Assembly: GCA_900471525.1 (NCBI GenBank)
Contig: UCEZ01000029.1
Location: 86,795 to 150,794, forward strand
Reading direction: 5' to 3'
Length of the DNA: 64,000 bases
Source: Hyphomicrobiales bacterium
GTDB taxonomy: Bacteria; Pseudomonadota; Alphaproteobacteria; Rhizobiales; Rhizobiaceae
The position numbers were made by a program, and so were the translations under genes. Positions 24,938 to 34,333 of this stretch are shown here, in pieces. The stretch's first letter is position 1. Each line of letters starts with the position of its first letter. The notes below the pieces were generated by a model, which did no database searches, was not told where the DNA came from, and saw only the letters and a program-made list of their open reading frames with translations.

Positions 24938-25987
24938 TCAGACAAGCCAGGTGACATGTCCCATTTTACGCCCTGGCCGCGCTTCTGTCTTGCCGTAAAG
25001 GTGAACCAGCGCGTTCGGCTTGGCGAGCCAGGCCGGCAGATCGTTGATGTCGTCGCCGATCAAATTCTGCATGATGCAATCAGAATGGCGGGCACCGTCC
25101 GCCAGAGACAACCCGGTGATGGCGCGGATATGTTGTTCGAACTGGGAGACCACGCAGCCGGCTTCCGTCCAGTGGCCGGAATTGTGCACGCGCGGCGCTA
25201 TCTCGTTGGCGATCAACGTCCCGTCTGCCAAAACGAAGAACTCCATGCCGATCACGCCGATATAACCGAGGGCCGTCAGCACGGCGGTCGCCGCCAGCCG
25301 AGCGGCCTCCACCGTTGCTTCGTTGACCGAAGCCGGAACGGTCGAGGTGTGAAGAATGCCGTTGCGATGGATGTTTTCCGCCGGGTCGAAGCAGGCGATC
25401 GTCCCATCGGTGCCGCGTGCGGCAATGATCGAGATTTCGCGCTCGAACGGCACGAAGCTTTCGAGAATCAGTGGAACGCCGCCAAGCGCAAGGTAGGCGC
25501 CTGCGGGATCGTCGCCTTCGTTCTTGAAAACGCGCTGGCCCTTGCCGTCGTAGCCGAAGCGCCGCGTTTTCAGCACACCCTTGCCGGAGAAGTCGGCGAG
25601 CGCCTGCTCAAGCTGTTCCTGGCTGTCGATGGCATGGAAGCGCGCGGTCTCGATGCCGCAGCCGTTGAGAAACTGTTTTTCGGTCACGCGGTCCTGCGAC
25701 ACTTCCAGCGCCCGCGGAGGCGGGAAGACGGAAAGCGAGCGGGCGAGACACTCCGCAGCATCGACCGGAACGTTCTCGAATTCATAGGTGACGACATCAC
25801 AAGCGGCAGCGAGCTGCTCCAGCGCCGATTTGTCGTCATAAGCTGAGACGATCTGGCCGTTGGCGACCTGCGCGGCCGGACAGTCGACCTGGGGTTCCAG
25901 GATGATGGTGCGGAAATTCAGTCGTGCTGCGGCCATGGCAAGCATGCGGCCGAGCTGGCCGCCACCGATGATGCCGATCGTTCTCAT
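24938..25987 (-). CDS. purK: N5-carboxyaminoimidazole ribonucleotide synthase
   Basis: A 349-residue ATP-grasp enzyme that joins bicarbonate to aminoimidazole ribonucleotide in purine synthesis. The N-terminal [21 protein letters not shown], the ATP-grasp [12 protein letters not shown] and the catalytic [13 protein letters not shown] are all present. Its ATG overlaps the purE stop (ATGA, 25984-25987), so purE and purK are translated in coupling and their products act in sequence. Length is standard. Confidence 0.96.
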   Translation of the reverse strand: MRTIGIIGGGQLGRMLAMAAARLNFRTIILEPQVDCPAAQVANGQIVSAYDDKSALEQLAAACDVVTYEFENVPVDAAECLARSLSVFPPPRALEVSQDRVTEKQFLNGCGIETARFHAIDSQEQLEQALADFSGKGVLKTRRFGYDGKGQRVFKNEGDDPAGAYLALGGVPLILESFVPFEREISIIAARGTDGTIACFDPAENIHRNGILHTSTVPASVNEATVEAARLAATAVLTALGYIGVIGMEFFVLADGTLIANEIAPRVHNSGHWTEAGCVVSQFEQHIRAITGLSLADGARHSDCIMQNLIGDDINDLPAWLAKPNALVHLYGKTEARPGRKMGHVTWLV

Positions 25988-26484
25988 GCCTTGTCCACGG
26001 GATATTCGGCAACCGCGGCGCTCTGCTGTTCGCGCCAGTCGTCGAGACGATCGGCGAGATCGGGATCGCTCAGCGCCAGAACGGCAGCAGCAAGGAGTGC
26101 TGCGTTGATGGCGCCCGCCCGACCGATGGCGAGCGTGCCGACGGGAATGCCGGCAGGCATCTGGACGATCGACAGAAGGCTGTCCTGACCGGATAGTGCC
26201 TTGGACTGGACGGGAACGCCGAACACCGGCAGCGGTGTCATCGCTGCGGTCATTCCGGGCAGGTGCGCCGCGCCGCCGGCACCGGCGATGATGACCTTGA
26301 AGCCTTCGTCGCGGGCGCCTCTGGCAAAATTGATCAACCTGTCCACCGTGCGATGTGCTGAAACGATGCGGGCATCATAGGCGATGTCGAGGGCATCGAG
26401 CGTATCGGCGGCATTCTTCATGGTCTCCCAGTCGGACTGGCTTCCCATGATGATGGCGACGGGCGGGGTTGCTGCTTTCGTCAC
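25984..26484 (-). CDS. purE: N5-carboxyaminoimidazole ribonucleotide mutase
   Basis: A 166-residue class I PurE that moves the carboxyl group made by PurK to C4. The signature [12 protein letters not shown] is at residues about 12-23; SAHRTVDRL holds the catalytic His, and [11 protein letters not shown] is the active-site loop. The start is taken as GTG at 26484, which gives the usual short N-terminus; a longer frame to 26544 looks like read-through of the leader. It heads purE-purK. Confidence 0.94.
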   Translation of the reverse strand: MTKAATPPVAIIMGSQSDWETMKNAADTLDALDIAYDARIVSAHRTVDRLINFARGARDEGFKVIIAGAGGAAHLPGMTAAMTPLPVFGVPVQSKALSGQDSLLSIVQMPAGIPVGTLAIGRAGAINAALLAAAVLALSDPDLADRLDDWREQQSAAVAEYPVDKA

Positions 26485-26565
26485 GTTGTTCGTTCCGCTT
26501 TGTTTGCAAGGCCGTGGCGTGGGCGACTGCCGTTTGCGGCGCACCCTTTCGGGTACGCGGCAGGT

Positions 26566-26769
26566 TCAGGCGATGATATCAGGAATGATCTGATCTTCGA
26601 TCTTGGTGATCTTGTCCTTGATGATCAGTTTCTTCTTTTTCATCCGCTGGATGCGCAGGGCATCGCAGCCTGTCTGGATCATGGCGTTGATCGCAACATC
26701 ATAGTCTTCATGTTCCTGCCTCAGCCGCGCTACGCTCAGTCTGAGTTCGGCCTGATCCTGATCTGGCAT
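26566..26769 (-). CDS. YdcH-family (DUF465) small protein
   Basis: A 67-residue DUF465 protein: LSVARLRQEHEDYDVAIN then MKKKKLIIKDKITKIEDQI, a helical hairpin or coiled coil rich in Lys and Glu. Members are short cytosolic proteins of unknown role. It lies just upstream of purE on the same strand, 81 bp away. A second DUF465 gene follows on the opposite strand at 26978, so the two are divergent paralogues. Confidence 0.8.
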   Translation of the reverse strand: MPDQDQAELRLSVARLRQEHEDYDVAINAMIQTGCDALRIQRMKKKKLIIKDKITKIEDQIIPDIIA

Positions 26770-26977
26770 TCATGGTTCCCCGTCGGCGCCGGCAGCAGAT
26801 AGTCTGCTATCCGCATAAATCGAGCGTCGCTCTAGCACAGAATTGTTGGTAACGGGAAGTTATCCTTCGCCACGATTTCGCCTTCGACAAATGAAAAATT
26901 GCATGGCACACTAACTCGGTTAACGTGGAACATCCGGCCTTCCCCGCCGGGTGCAAGCAAAAGGAAGGGACTGCCAC

Positions 26978-27151
26978 ATGACCATTGAGGCTCATCTTGC
27001 AACGCTTGAGAAAAAACATGGTGTTCTGGAAGAGGAACTCCACTCGGCTCTCACCCAGCCGTCTGTCCAGGACCAACACATCGCCGACATCAAGCGTCGG
27101 AAGCTGCGCTTGAAGGACGAAATCGAAAAGATTCGCTCCTCAACTCATTGA
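26978..27151 (+). CDS. YdcH-family (DUF465) small protein
   Basis: A 57-residue DUF465 protein: EAHLATLEKKHGVLEEELHSALTQPSVQDQHIADIKRRKLRLKDEIEKI in outline, that is, a Leu/Lys/Glu heptad pattern ending in the family motif KRRKLRLKDEI. AAGGAAGGG precedes the ATG by 8 bp; the earlier in-frame codon at 26951 has none. It is divergent from its paralogue at 26566-26769, across a 208-bp region. The function of the family is unknown. Confidence 0.82.
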   Translation: MTIEAHLATLEKKHGVLEEELHSALTQPSVQDQHIADIKRRKLRLKDEIEKIRSSTH

Positions 27152-27344
27152 TTACGTAACGCAATCTCATTCATCGGGAGACTTTTGTTCCAGCGCGAAA
27201 ATTGACGACCGGAAAGCCAAAGTGAATTTTGACGGCCGGTTTCAAGCGTTGTCGATAAGCGGACTTGGTTGATGCGGACATGAGGTCCGCGAAAGGCCGC
27301 AAGTACTGAGTTTCCCGATGTCTGCCCTTTCAGGGCCACGATCC

Positions 27345-27605
27345 TCACGACCAGAACTGATCCAGCCATAGATTGACCCGGTCGAAGCCGGGCTTGTTGA
27401 TCGCGTAAATCCGCTTCGTGCCGCTTGCGGAAACGGAGACGAGATTTGAGTCCAGCAGCGCCTTGAGATGCTGCGACACCGCAGGGCGGCTGATCGGCAA
27501 CCCTTCGGCGAGTTCGTTCACGGTACGCGGTGCGCGACGCAACTCCTCCAGCAGATATCGCCGGTTCGGATCCGAGATCGCATCGAAGGGATCAGCGTGT
27601 GACAT
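27345..27605 (-). CDS. ArsR-family winged-helix regulator
   Basis: An 86-residue ArsR-type repressor fold. FDAISDPNRRYLLEELR opens it, the recognition helix is ISRPAVSQHLKALLDSNLV, and the wing SGTKRIYAINKPG follows. No cysteine or histidine metal site (such as CxC) is present, so it is not a classical metal sensor; autorepressor and phage- or envelope-linked members look like this. It stands alone, with 193 bp of gene-free sequence downstream, and its target is unknown. Confidence 0.82.
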   Translation of the reverse strand: MSHADPFDAISDPNRRYLLEELRRAPRTVNELAEGLPISRPAVSQHLKALLDSNLVSVSASGTKRIYAINKPGFDRVNLWLDQFWS

Positions 27606-27746
27606 GAGTAAAAGCTAGGAGAATTCAAAGCGCTCGGCAAGTAAATTGTGCAATGCGGCAATGGAATTTTGCTGTGCGGTATGCAAGCCCGGCGTGCAGG
27701 ATTTATACGTTGCAAAACGTGCTGCCGGGCTCGGCAGTTGAAGCGC

Positions 27747-28526
27747 TCAGTGCGTTGCCGCAAGTACGATGATCCCGTCATAGACGAGTTTCGATCCCGC
27801 AAGGAACGCCATCGCGTACATGAATGGATAGAACACCTGCGGCTGCATGCGCCGGACCACCCAAGCGCCGGCCACTGTTGCCAGCATTGCGATCGGGAAA
27901 AGCGTCATCGATGTTGTGAGGTTGCTGAGGTCCAGCTGCCCAAGCGCGAAATAGGGAATAAGCTTGATGGCATTGAGAATGGCGAAGAACCGCACGATCG
28001 TGCCGGTATATTCACGCGGCGGCAATTTGAGCGGCAGGGCGTAGATCTGGAACGGCGGGCCGCCGGCATGGGCGACAAAGCTGCCATAACCGGCAAAGGC
28101 CCCGAAGAACGTTGCCTGAACCGGTCTTTGCGGTTTGGCAGGCGTGATGATGCCTCGCCGAGTGCGCCAGATATTGTAGACATAGCGCAGCACGAAAAGA
28201 ATGGTGATTGTCCCGATGATCAGCCGCAGCGCGTCGCGCGGCACATAGGCTGCCGTTGCCCAGCCGATGGCGATACCTATGAGAGCGCCGGGCAACAGGA
28301 TCTTCAGCGTCTTCGTGTCGCCGTGCTGGCGCCACATCCACAATGAGACCAGATCTGCGGCAATCAGGATCGGTAGCAGAAGGGCCGCCGCCTGTACCGG
28401 CGAAACGGCCACCGAGAGCAAGGGCACGCCCATAAGCGAAAGCGCCTCGCCCATCCCTCCCTTGCTGAAGCCGACGAGCAAGACCGCCGGTATGGCGATG
28501 GCATAGAAGTGAAAATCGGGAAGCAT
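27747..28526 (-). CDS. TSUP (TauE/SafE) family permease
   Basis: A 259-residue integral membrane protein with about eight hydrophobic segments. The repeated TSUP signature is visible in each half: GFSKGGMGEALSLMGVPLL near residues 14-32 and AGYGSFVAHAGGPPFQIY near 140-157. The family moves sulfonates, sulfite or other organosulfur anions and some organic acids. ATG at 28526 begins directly with the first transmembrane segment; the longer frame to 28667 is upstream leader. It is divergent from thiE. No sulfur gene lies nearby, so the substrate is open. Confidence 0.85.
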   Translation of the reverse strand: MLPDFHFYAIAIPAVLLVGFSKGGMGEALSLMGVPLLSVAVSPVQAAALLLPILIAADLVSLWMWRQHGDTKTLKILLPGALIGIAIGWATAAYVPRDALRLIIGTITILFVLRYVYNIWRTRRGIITPAKPQRPVQATFFGAFAGYGSFVAHAGGPPFQIYALPLKLPPREYTGTIVRFFAILNAIKLIPYFALGQLDLSNLTTSMTLFPIAMLATVAGAWVVRRMQPQVFYPFMYAMAFLAGSKLVYDGIIVLAATH

Positions 28527-28629
28527 GGGTATCGGTTGATCCTTTTGCCCGCAGGGTCTATCGCTTTTGCAGATTGAAATCGAGTAGGGATGGTGCACGA
28601 AAGCGCATTTCACCCGGAACAGAGACATT

Positions 28630-29283
28630 ATGAGCAATACAGACAACCGCTGCCGCCTCGTCCTCATCGCGCCGGATATCGCCGATGTCGACAGCCGCGC
28701 GAAAATCCTTGGCGGTGCGCTGCGGGGCGGCGACGTCGCCTCGGTGATCGTGCCGCAATATGACCTGGACGATCACACCTTCCAGAAACATGCCGAAGCG
28801 CTGGTGCCGCTGATCCAGGAAGCGGGCGCCGCGGCGCTTGTCGCCGGCGATACGCGGGTTGCGGGCCGTGTAAAGGCCGATGGCCTGCATGTCACGGGCA
28901 ATGCGGAAGAACTTGCCGAGGCGATGGAGAAGTTTTCACCCAAGCTGATCGTCGGTGGCGGTAATGCCACGGACCGTCACCATGCGCTGGAAATGGGTGA
29001 AATCCGTCCGGATTACGTGTTTTTCGGCAAGGTCGATGGCGATATCAAGCCGGAGGCGCATCCGAAGAACGTGGCGCTCGCGGAATGGTGGGCCTCAATG
29101 ATCGAAATCCCGTGCATCGTCATGGGTGGCACCGATCCGGAATCGGTGGTGGCCGTTGCCGAGAGCGGCGCGGAATTCGTGGCGCTGCGTCTGGCCGTCT
29201 TCGCCGAGCCGGAACAGGCACCTGCCATCGTTGCAAGCGTGAATGCTCTTCTTGACGAAAAAGCGCCACGGTTTGAAGCTTAA
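28630..29283 (+). CDS. thiE: Thiamine phosphate synthase family protein
   Basis: A 217-residue TIM-barrel protein of the ThiE/TenI family. Conserved points include RLVLIAPD at strand 1, AALVAGDTRVAGRVKADGLHV for the pyrophosphate region, and VMGGTDPESV plus GAEFVALRLAVF near the C-terminus. ThiE joins HMP-pyrophosphate and thiazole phosphate. The pattern is weaker than in typical ThiE (for instance a GRDGVGAD-type block is replaced), so a TenI-like or divergent member is possible. It lies 9 bp before the Sel1-repeat gene. Confidence 0.72.
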   Translation: MSNTDNRCRLVLIAPDIADVDSRAKILGGALRGGDVASVIVPQYDLDDHTFQKHAEALVPLIQEAGAAALVAGDTRVAGRVKADGLHVTGNAEELAEAMEKFSPKLIVGGGNATDRHHALEMGEIRPDYVFFGKVDGDIKPEAHPKNVALAEWWASMIEIPCIVMGGTDPESVVAVAESGAEFVALRLAVFAEPEQAPAIVASVNALLDEKAPRFEA

Positions 29284-29292
29284 GACATTTTC

Positions 29293-30495
29293 ATGTTGAT
29301 CCGTCCTTCTCCATCGCTGCGCCGATTTCCGCTTCTTTTGTTAGGCGCTGCCCTTTTGGTTGCTCCTGCCAGCCTTCGTGCCGACGATGCGCTGCCGGGC
29401 GTGAACGACCCTGCACCCGTTGCGGTACAAGGCGAAAACGATGAAGGCGCGGTTGAAAAACGCGGCCGCATCACGCCGTTCAACGGAGCAGCCCTGCCCG
29501 AGGGCGAAATTCCGGCTTTGCAGTCGCCGGAAGAGGCGAAGAAAGCTGATGAGGACGCAAGGAAGGCCGACGCAAAGAAGCTTGAGCCTTCGACCGGTGT
29601 CAATGTGCTTGAGCGGATGGGCGCCGAACTGCCCGCTCTGCCCCAAGAAAAGCCTTTCTCCGGCAAAGCCGACGATGCCTACGGCGCGTTCCAGCGCGGA
29701 TACTACCTGACGGCGATGGAATTGGCCCTGCCGCGGGCGCAGCTCGGCGATGCAGCCGCACAGACGCTGGTGGCGGAAATTTTCTCGCAAGGGCTCGGTG
29801 TTGCCCGCAACAGCAAGGACGCGGCCTTCTGGTATGGCCAGGCGGCCAATTCCGGTGATCCCGCCGCCATGTTCAAATACGCGCTTCTGCTCATGGAAGG
29901 TCGCGATGTTCCAAGGGACAAGAAGAAGTCAGAAGAGCTGATGAAGAAGGCGGCCGATCTCGGCAATTCCTCCGCCCAGTTCAACTATGGTCAGCTGTTG
30001 GTCGCCGACATGCCAGGTGAAAAGGGCTTGAAGGCGGCGTTGCCCTATTATGAGAAATCGGCAGAGCAGGGCATTGCCGATGCGCAATATGCTCTGTCGC
30101 AGATCTATCTGAATGTTGATGGGATCGATGAGAACAAGCGGGTGAAGGCACGCGATTGGCTGACGAGGGCGGCCCGTGCCGGGTTCGACACGGCCCAGCT
30201 CGATCTTGCCATCTGGATGGTCGATGGCGTCGGTGGTGATCGCAACCTCGACGAGGGCTTCAAGTGGATGCTGCGGGCAGCAAGAGGCGGTAACGTCGTT
30301 GCCCAGAACAAGCTGTCGCATCTTTACATCAACGCGATCGGCACGCGTCCAGATCCGATAGAGGCTGCCAAATGGTACGTTCTCTCGCGTCGCGCCGGGT
30401 TGAAGGATCCTGCGCTTGAGGATTTTTATCTCGGTCTGACGGATGAGCAACAGAAGGCGGCGTTGAGCGCTGCCAACAAATACAGGTCGTCCTAA
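29293..30495 (+). CDS. Exported Sel1-like repeat protein
   Basis: A 400-residue protein with a signal peptide (residues 1-30, ending in LRADD) and a charged linker, then at least five Sel1/TPR-like repeats from residue about 125 to 385: for example AQTLVAEIFSQGLGVARNSKDAAFWYGQAANSG and DAQYALSQIYLN-type units, with the usual A-x-G-x-A-x-Y spacing. Such proteins scaffold periplasmic complexes and in rhizobia include ExoR and PodJ-like factors, but no signature ties it to one of those. It follows thiE by 9 bp. Confidence 0.82.
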   Translation: MLIRPSPSLRRFPLLLLGAALLVAPASLRADDALPGVNDPAPVAVQGENDEGAVEKRGRITPFNGAALPEGEIPALQSPEEAKKADEDARKADAKKLEPSTGVNVLERMGAELPALPQEKPFSGKADDAYGAFQRGYYLTAMELALPRAQLGDAAAQTLVAEIFSQGLGVARNSKDAAFWYGQAANSGDPAAMFKYALLLMEGRDVPRDKKKSEELMKKAADLGNSSAQFNYGQLLVADMPGEKGLKAALPYYEKSAEQGIADAQYALSQIYLNVDGIDENKRVKARDWLTRAARAGFDTAQLDLAIWMVDGVGGDRNLDEGFKWMLRAARGGNVVAQNKLSHLYINAIGTRPDPIEAAKWYVLSRRAGLKDPALEDFYLGLTDEQQKAALSAANKYRSS

Positions 30496-30601
30496 CCCTG
30501 TTTTAGCCGCAAGACTTGAACTTTCGGGGGTTTTGTGGTCTTGAAGCGCCGGATTGGCTGGCCGCAGGGGCGGCTCTCAGTTCTTTAGGGAATGCACCCC
30601 C

Positions 30602-31165
30602 ATGAAAATCAACGGCAACGAAATTCGCCCCGGCAGCGTTATCGAGCACAATGGCGGCCTGTGGGCTGCGGTCAAAAGCGTGACGGTAAAGCCGGGCAAG
30701 GGCGGCGCCTTCAATCAGGTCGAACTGAAGAACCTGATCGACGGCACCAAGCTCAACGAGCGTTTCCGCTCGTCCGAAACGGTTGAATTGGTGACGCTCG
30801 ATCTCAAGGACTTCCAGTTCCTCTATGAAGAGGGCGAGGCTCTGGTGTTCATGGATGTAGAAAGCTATGAACAGCTGGAACTGCAGAAGGATTTCGTCGG
30901 CGATCGCGCCACCTTCCTGCAGGACGGCATGATGGTCTCGGTCAAGCTCTACGACGAGAAGCCGATCGGCATCTCGCTGCCCGACCAGGTGGTTCTGACG
31001 ATCGCGGAAGCCGATCCGGTGGTGAAGGGGCAGACGGCAGCGTCCTCCTACAAGCCGGCGATCATGGAGAATGGCGTGCGCGTCATGGTTCCGCCGTTCG
31101 TGGAAGCCGGGGAGCGCATTCTGGTCGATACCAACGAAATTACCTATCTCCGCCGCGCGGACTGA
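30602..31165 (+). CDS. efp: Elongation factor P
   Basis: A 187-residue translation factor that relieves ribosome stalling at polyproline. The KOW domain opens it, and the modified-lysine loop PGKGGAF places Lys33 where beta-lysylation occurs in many bacteria (EpmA/EpmB genes are not in this window). The C-terminal OB domains end in [19 protein letters not shown] at 30602 gives the conserved [11 protein letters not shown] start. A terminator follows at 31191. Confidence 0.96.
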   Translation: MKINGNEIRPGSVIEHNGGLWAAVKSVTVKPGKGGAFNQVELKNLIDGTKLNERFRSSETVELVTLDLKDFQFLYEEGEALVFMDVESYEQLELQKDFVGDRATFLQDGMMVSVKLYDEKPIGISLPDQVVLTIAEADPVVKGQTAASSYKPAIMENGVRVMVPPFVEAGERILVDTNEITYLRRAD

Positions 31166-31190
31166 TCCGCAGCGGCACGTCCAAAATTCT

Positions 31191-31217
31191 CCGGCCGTTC
31201 CTGCGGCCGGTTTTCTG
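31191..31217 (+). terminator. Intrinsic terminator of efp
   Basis: A 7-bp perfect stem CCGGCCG / CGGCCGG (31191-31197, 31204-31210) with a 6-nt loop and TTTTCTGTTT, 26 bp past the efp stop. Confidence 0.85.
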
Positions 31218-31236
31218 TTTCGAAGGAAAGCCAAAA

Positions 31237-32037
31237 ATGGCACGCTCAGCTCTTCTCAATGTCATGGTCCAGGCCGCGTTCAAGGCCGGCAAGTCCCTGG
31301 CGCGCGATTTCGGCGAAGTGCAGAACCTGCAGGTCTCGTTGAAAGGTCCCGGCGACTATGTTTCGCAGGCCGACCGCAAGGCGGAAAAGCTGATCCGCGA
31401 GGAGCTTTTGAAGGCTCGCCCGACCTACGGCTTCCTCGGCGAGGAAAGCGAAGAGATCATCGGCACCGACGGTGCGCATCGCTGGATTGTCGATCCGCTG
31501 GATGGCACGACCAACTTCCTGCATGGCATTCCGCATTTTGCGATTTCCGTCGCGCTGGAGCGCCAGGGCGAAGTCGTCGCCGCCGTCATTCTCAATCCGG
31601 CGACCGACGAACTCTACACCGCCGAACGTGGCGGCGGAGCCTTTCTCAACGATCGCCGCCTGCGCGTTGCCGCCCGCAAGAACCTGTCGGATGCCGTCAT
31701 CGGCACCGGTACGCCGCATCTGGGCGTCGGCAACCACGGCACCTATCTGGTGGAACTGCGCCATGTGATGGGCGAAGTTGCCGGCGTGCGCCGCATGGGG
31801 GCTGCCTCGCTCGATCTTGCCTATGTCGCGGCTGGCCGTTTCGACGGTTTCTGGGAACGCGGCCTGATGCCGTGGGATCTTGCTGCGGGCATCCTTCTGA
31901 TTCGCGAAGCCGGCGGCTGGGTTGCCGATATCGACGGCGGCAACAAGCCGATGGACGATGGCTCGATCGTGGCGGGCAACGAATATATCCGCAAGGCGCT
32001 GCATGACGTGCTGCACCGCCCCATTCCTGGCAAATAA
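31237..32037 (+). CDS. suhB: Inositol monophosphatase family protein
   Basis: A 266-residue Mg2+-dependent sugar phosphatase. The metal and catalytic signatures are complete: GEESEEI at about residue 68, WIVDPLDGTTNFLHG at about 84-98, and PWDLAAGILLIREAGG near 210-225. Substrates in this family include inositol phosphates and, as SuhB, a role in rRNA antitermination; HisN-like histidinol phosphatases share the fold. The rhizobial orthologue is usually annotated as SuhB-type. It begins 20 bp after the efp terminator and is probably transcribed on its own. Confidence 0.88.
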   Translation: MARSALLNVMVQAAFKAGKSLARDFGEVQNLQVSLKGPGDYVSQADRKAEKLIREELLKARPTYGFLGEESEEIIGTDGAHRWIVDPLDGTTNFLHGIPHFAISVALERQGEVVAAVILNPATDELYTAERGGGAFLNDRRLRVAARKNLSDAVIGTGTPHLGVGNHGTYLVELRHVMGEVAGVRRMGAASLDLAYVAAGRFDGFWERGLMPWDLAAGILLIREAGGWVADIDGGNKPMDDGSIVAGNEYIRKALHDVLHRPIPGK

Positions 32038-32197
32038 GCACAGAATGGTGTGAACGGGCGGCTGTTTCATCCTGTTGATGTTGCCCGTTGTTTCCCCTTC
32101 AATTTGGCGCAAAGTTCCTCTAGTCTCCGCCCCAGCGCCGCCCTACCTGTTCTTGCAGGCAAGGCCGCAGCACTGGCAAACCGGAGAGTAGAGCCCC

Positions 32198-33298
32198 ATG
32201 GCGAAATTGGAACTGTCGGGATGGGATGCCGACGGAGGATCGAACGAGGGGTATAATCCGAACAAGCTGTCGAGCCCGATGGTGTTCTTCTGGACCATGG
32301 TGATCTTCCTGATCATCGTCGGGTTTGTCGGAGCCATCCTGTTTCGCCAGGCCCATGCCGCTTTTCTCAGCAATCCCGGGCTGAACGGCCTTATTCTCGG
32401 CGTGCTGCTGATCGGCATTCTCCTGGTCTTCAATCATGTCTTCAGCTTGCGGCCCGAGGTTCGCTGGTTCAATTCGTTCCGCGCAGCCGGAAGTGCCGAG
32501 AAGGTCGGCCGCGATCCGGTGCTTCTGGCGCCGATGCGCGCGCTGATCGGCCAGCGCCATTCCATGTCGATCTCGACGACGGCGCTGCGGTCCATTCTCG
32601 ATTCGATCGCCACGCGGCTCGACGAATCACGCGACACCTCGCGATACCTGATCGGTCTTCTGGTCTTTCTCGGTCTGCTCGGTACCTTCTGGGGTCTCCT
32701 CGGTACCATCGGCTCGATCAACACGGTCATCCAGTCGCTCGATGCCGGAACGGGTAGCACAGAGGATGTACTTGCCGCCTTGAAGACAGGCCTGTCTGCG
32801 CCTTTGACCGGCATGGGCACGGCGTTCTCCACTTCGCTCTTCGGTCTGTCCGGATCGTTGATTCTCGGCTTTCTCGATTTGCAGGCAGGACGGGCGCAGA
32901 ATCGCTTCTATACCGAGCTCGAAAACTGGCTGTCTTCGGTGACTGACGTCAGGTCGGATCTTATAGCCGCCCCCGGCGTGCCGGCCACGGCGCCGGTCGA
33001 GGAGCTTCGCCAGCTGACGGAACAGCTTACCCGGCTCAATCACGATGGCGGCATGAATCAGCGCACGACCGCGGCGATGGCAAGCCTTGCGGAAGGCATC
33101 CAGGGGCTGGTGAAGAACATGCGCGGCGAACAGCAGATGCTGCGTGACTGGATCGAAGCACAGCAGGAAGAATCAAAGTCGATGCGCAAGACGCTGGACA
33201 AGCTTTCTGCGCGCATTGGACAAGCTGATAAGGTTCCCGTGCATTCGGAGAGAACGCCGCCGAAGCTGGCGCGCTTCGAAGACGCCGGGGGGGAATGA
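32198..33298 (+). CDS. MotA/TolQ/ExbB-like proton-channel protein
   Basis: A 366-residue membrane protein. Two N-terminal transmembrane helices span residues 28-48 and 64-82; two longer ones lie in the central region around LIGLLVFLGLLGTFWGLLGTIGSI and GMGTAFSTSLFGLSGSLILGFLDL, the TolQ/ExbB core with its conserved GxxGTFxGL pattern. A C-terminal cytoplasmic tail of about 110 residues (LRQLTEQLTRLN and EAQQEESKSMRKTLDKLSARI) is helical. It ends 3 bp before an OmpA-domain gene, forming a stator-like pair. It is distinct from a TolQ of tolQRA or a flagellar MotA. The ribosome site is GGAG at 32183. Confidence 0.85.
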   Translation: MAKLELSGWDADGGSNEGYNPNKLSSPMVFFWTMVIFLIIVGFVGAILFRQAHAAFLSNPGLNGLILGVLLIGILLVFNHVFSLRPEVRWFNSFRAAGSAEKVGRDPVLLAPMRALIGQRHSMSISTTALRSILDSIATRLDESRDTSRYLIGLLVFLGLLGTFWGLLGTIGSINTVIQSLDAGTGSTEDVLAALKTGLSAPLTGMGTAFSTSLFGLSGSLILGFLDLQAGRAQNRFYTELENWLSSVTDVRSDLIAAPGVPATAPVEELRQLTEQLTRLNHDGGMNQRTTAAMASLAEGIQGLVKNMRGEQQMLRDWIEAQQEESKSMRKTLDKLSARIGQADKVPVHSERTPPKLARFEDAGGE

Positions 33299-33301
33299 TC
33301 G

Positions 33302-34333
33302 ATGGCACTTGCACGCACGGGCCGGACAAAGAGAACGGTCGATTACTGGCCGGGTTTCGTCGACGCCCTATCGACCCTGTTGCTTGCCATCATGTTCCTG
33401 CTCTCCGTTTTTGTGCTGGCGCAGTTTCTGCTCAGCCGCGAAATCAGCGGCAAGGAGGACGTGCTCAACCGGCTGAACAGCCAGATCAACGAATTGACCC
33501 AGCTTTTGGCCTTGGAAAAGGGTGGCAAACAGGATCTCGAGGATTCGCTTGCCAATCTGCAGGCGTCACTGGCTTCGTCGGAGGGCGAGCGCTCGCGGTT
33601 GCAGGCGCTGCTCGAGCAGGGCGCGGGCAGCTCTGATACGGCCAACCAGCAGATCGGTGATCTCACCGGAAAGCTGGATGCTGAAAAGCAGGCCAGCGCC
33701 CGGGCGATGAGCCAGATCGATCTTCTCAACCAGCAGATTGCCGCGCTGCGCAGCCAGATCGCTGCCATCGAAGGGGCGCTTCAGGCTTCCGAGGCCAAGG
33801 ACAACGCATCGCAGACGAAGATCGCCGATCTCGGCCGCAGGCTCAACGTCGCACTGGCGCAGCGGGTGCAGGAACTCAACCGCTACCGCTCCGACTTTTT
33901 CGGGCGGCTGCGCGAAATCCTGTCGGACCGCGAGAATATCCGCATCGTCGGCGACCGTTTTGTCTTTCAGTCGGAAGTGCTGTTTCCGTCGGGCGGCAAT
34001 GAACTGAACCCGGCGGGGCAGGAGGAGATGGCCAAGCTCGCATCGGCGCTGCTCGATCTTGCCAAGGAAATACCCTCAGAGATCAACTGGGTCCTTCGGG
34101 TCGACGGACATACGGACAATGTTCCGCTCTCAGGCACGGGACGTTACGCCGACAACTGGGAACTCTCCTCGGCGCGCGCGACATCGGTCGTCAAGTTCCT
34201 GATCTCGAAGGGCGTTCCGGCGGACCGGCTGGTTGCTGCTGGATTCGGCGAGTTCCAGCCGATCGCCGAAGGCGACAGCCCGGAGTCACGTTCGCAGAAC
34301 CGGCGTATCGAATTGAAGCTGACAGAGAAGTGA
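33302..34333 (+). CDS. MotB/OmpA-like peptidoglycan-binding protein
   Basis: A 343-residue partner of the preceding channel protein. One transmembrane helix near residues 20-42 (ALSTLLLAIMFLLSVFVLAQ) carries the membrane-facing Asp of MotB/TolR-type stators in WPGFVDAL. A periplasmic coiled coil covers about 55-190 (repeated Leu, Gln, Ser, Glu heptads). The C-terminal OmpA domain at about 215-340 has VDGHTDNVPLSG, SSARATSVVKFL and SQNRRIEL, which bind peptidoglycan. Together they look like a proton-driven envelope motor whose role is not established; the arrangement recalls ZorA-ZorB. Confidence 0.85.
   Translation: MALARTGRTKRTVDYWPGFVDALSTLLLAIMFLLSVFVLAQFLLSREISGKEDVLNRLNSQINELTQLLALEKGGKQDLEDSLANLQASLASSEGERSRLQALLEQGAGSSDTANQQIGDLTGKLDAEKQASARAMSQIDLLNQQIAALRSQIAAIEGALQASEAKDNASQTKIADLGRRLNVALAQRVQELNRYRSDFFGRLREILSDRENIRIVGDRFVFQSEVLFPSGGNELNPAGQEEMAKLASALLDLAKEIPSEINWVLRVDGHTDNVPLSGTGRYADNWELSSARATSVVKFLISKGVPADRLVAAGFGEFQPIAEGDSPESRSQNRRIELKLTEK

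Noticed and set aside
28630..29283. TPP riboswitch upstream of the thiE-like gene
   Set aside because: The 100-bp leader shared with the TSUP gene has no CUGAGA or comparable THI-box element.
32198..34333. Complete Zorya defence system
   Set aside because: Only a ZorAB-like pair is present; no helicase, nuclease or ZorC-like gene flanks it, so only the resemblance is reported.
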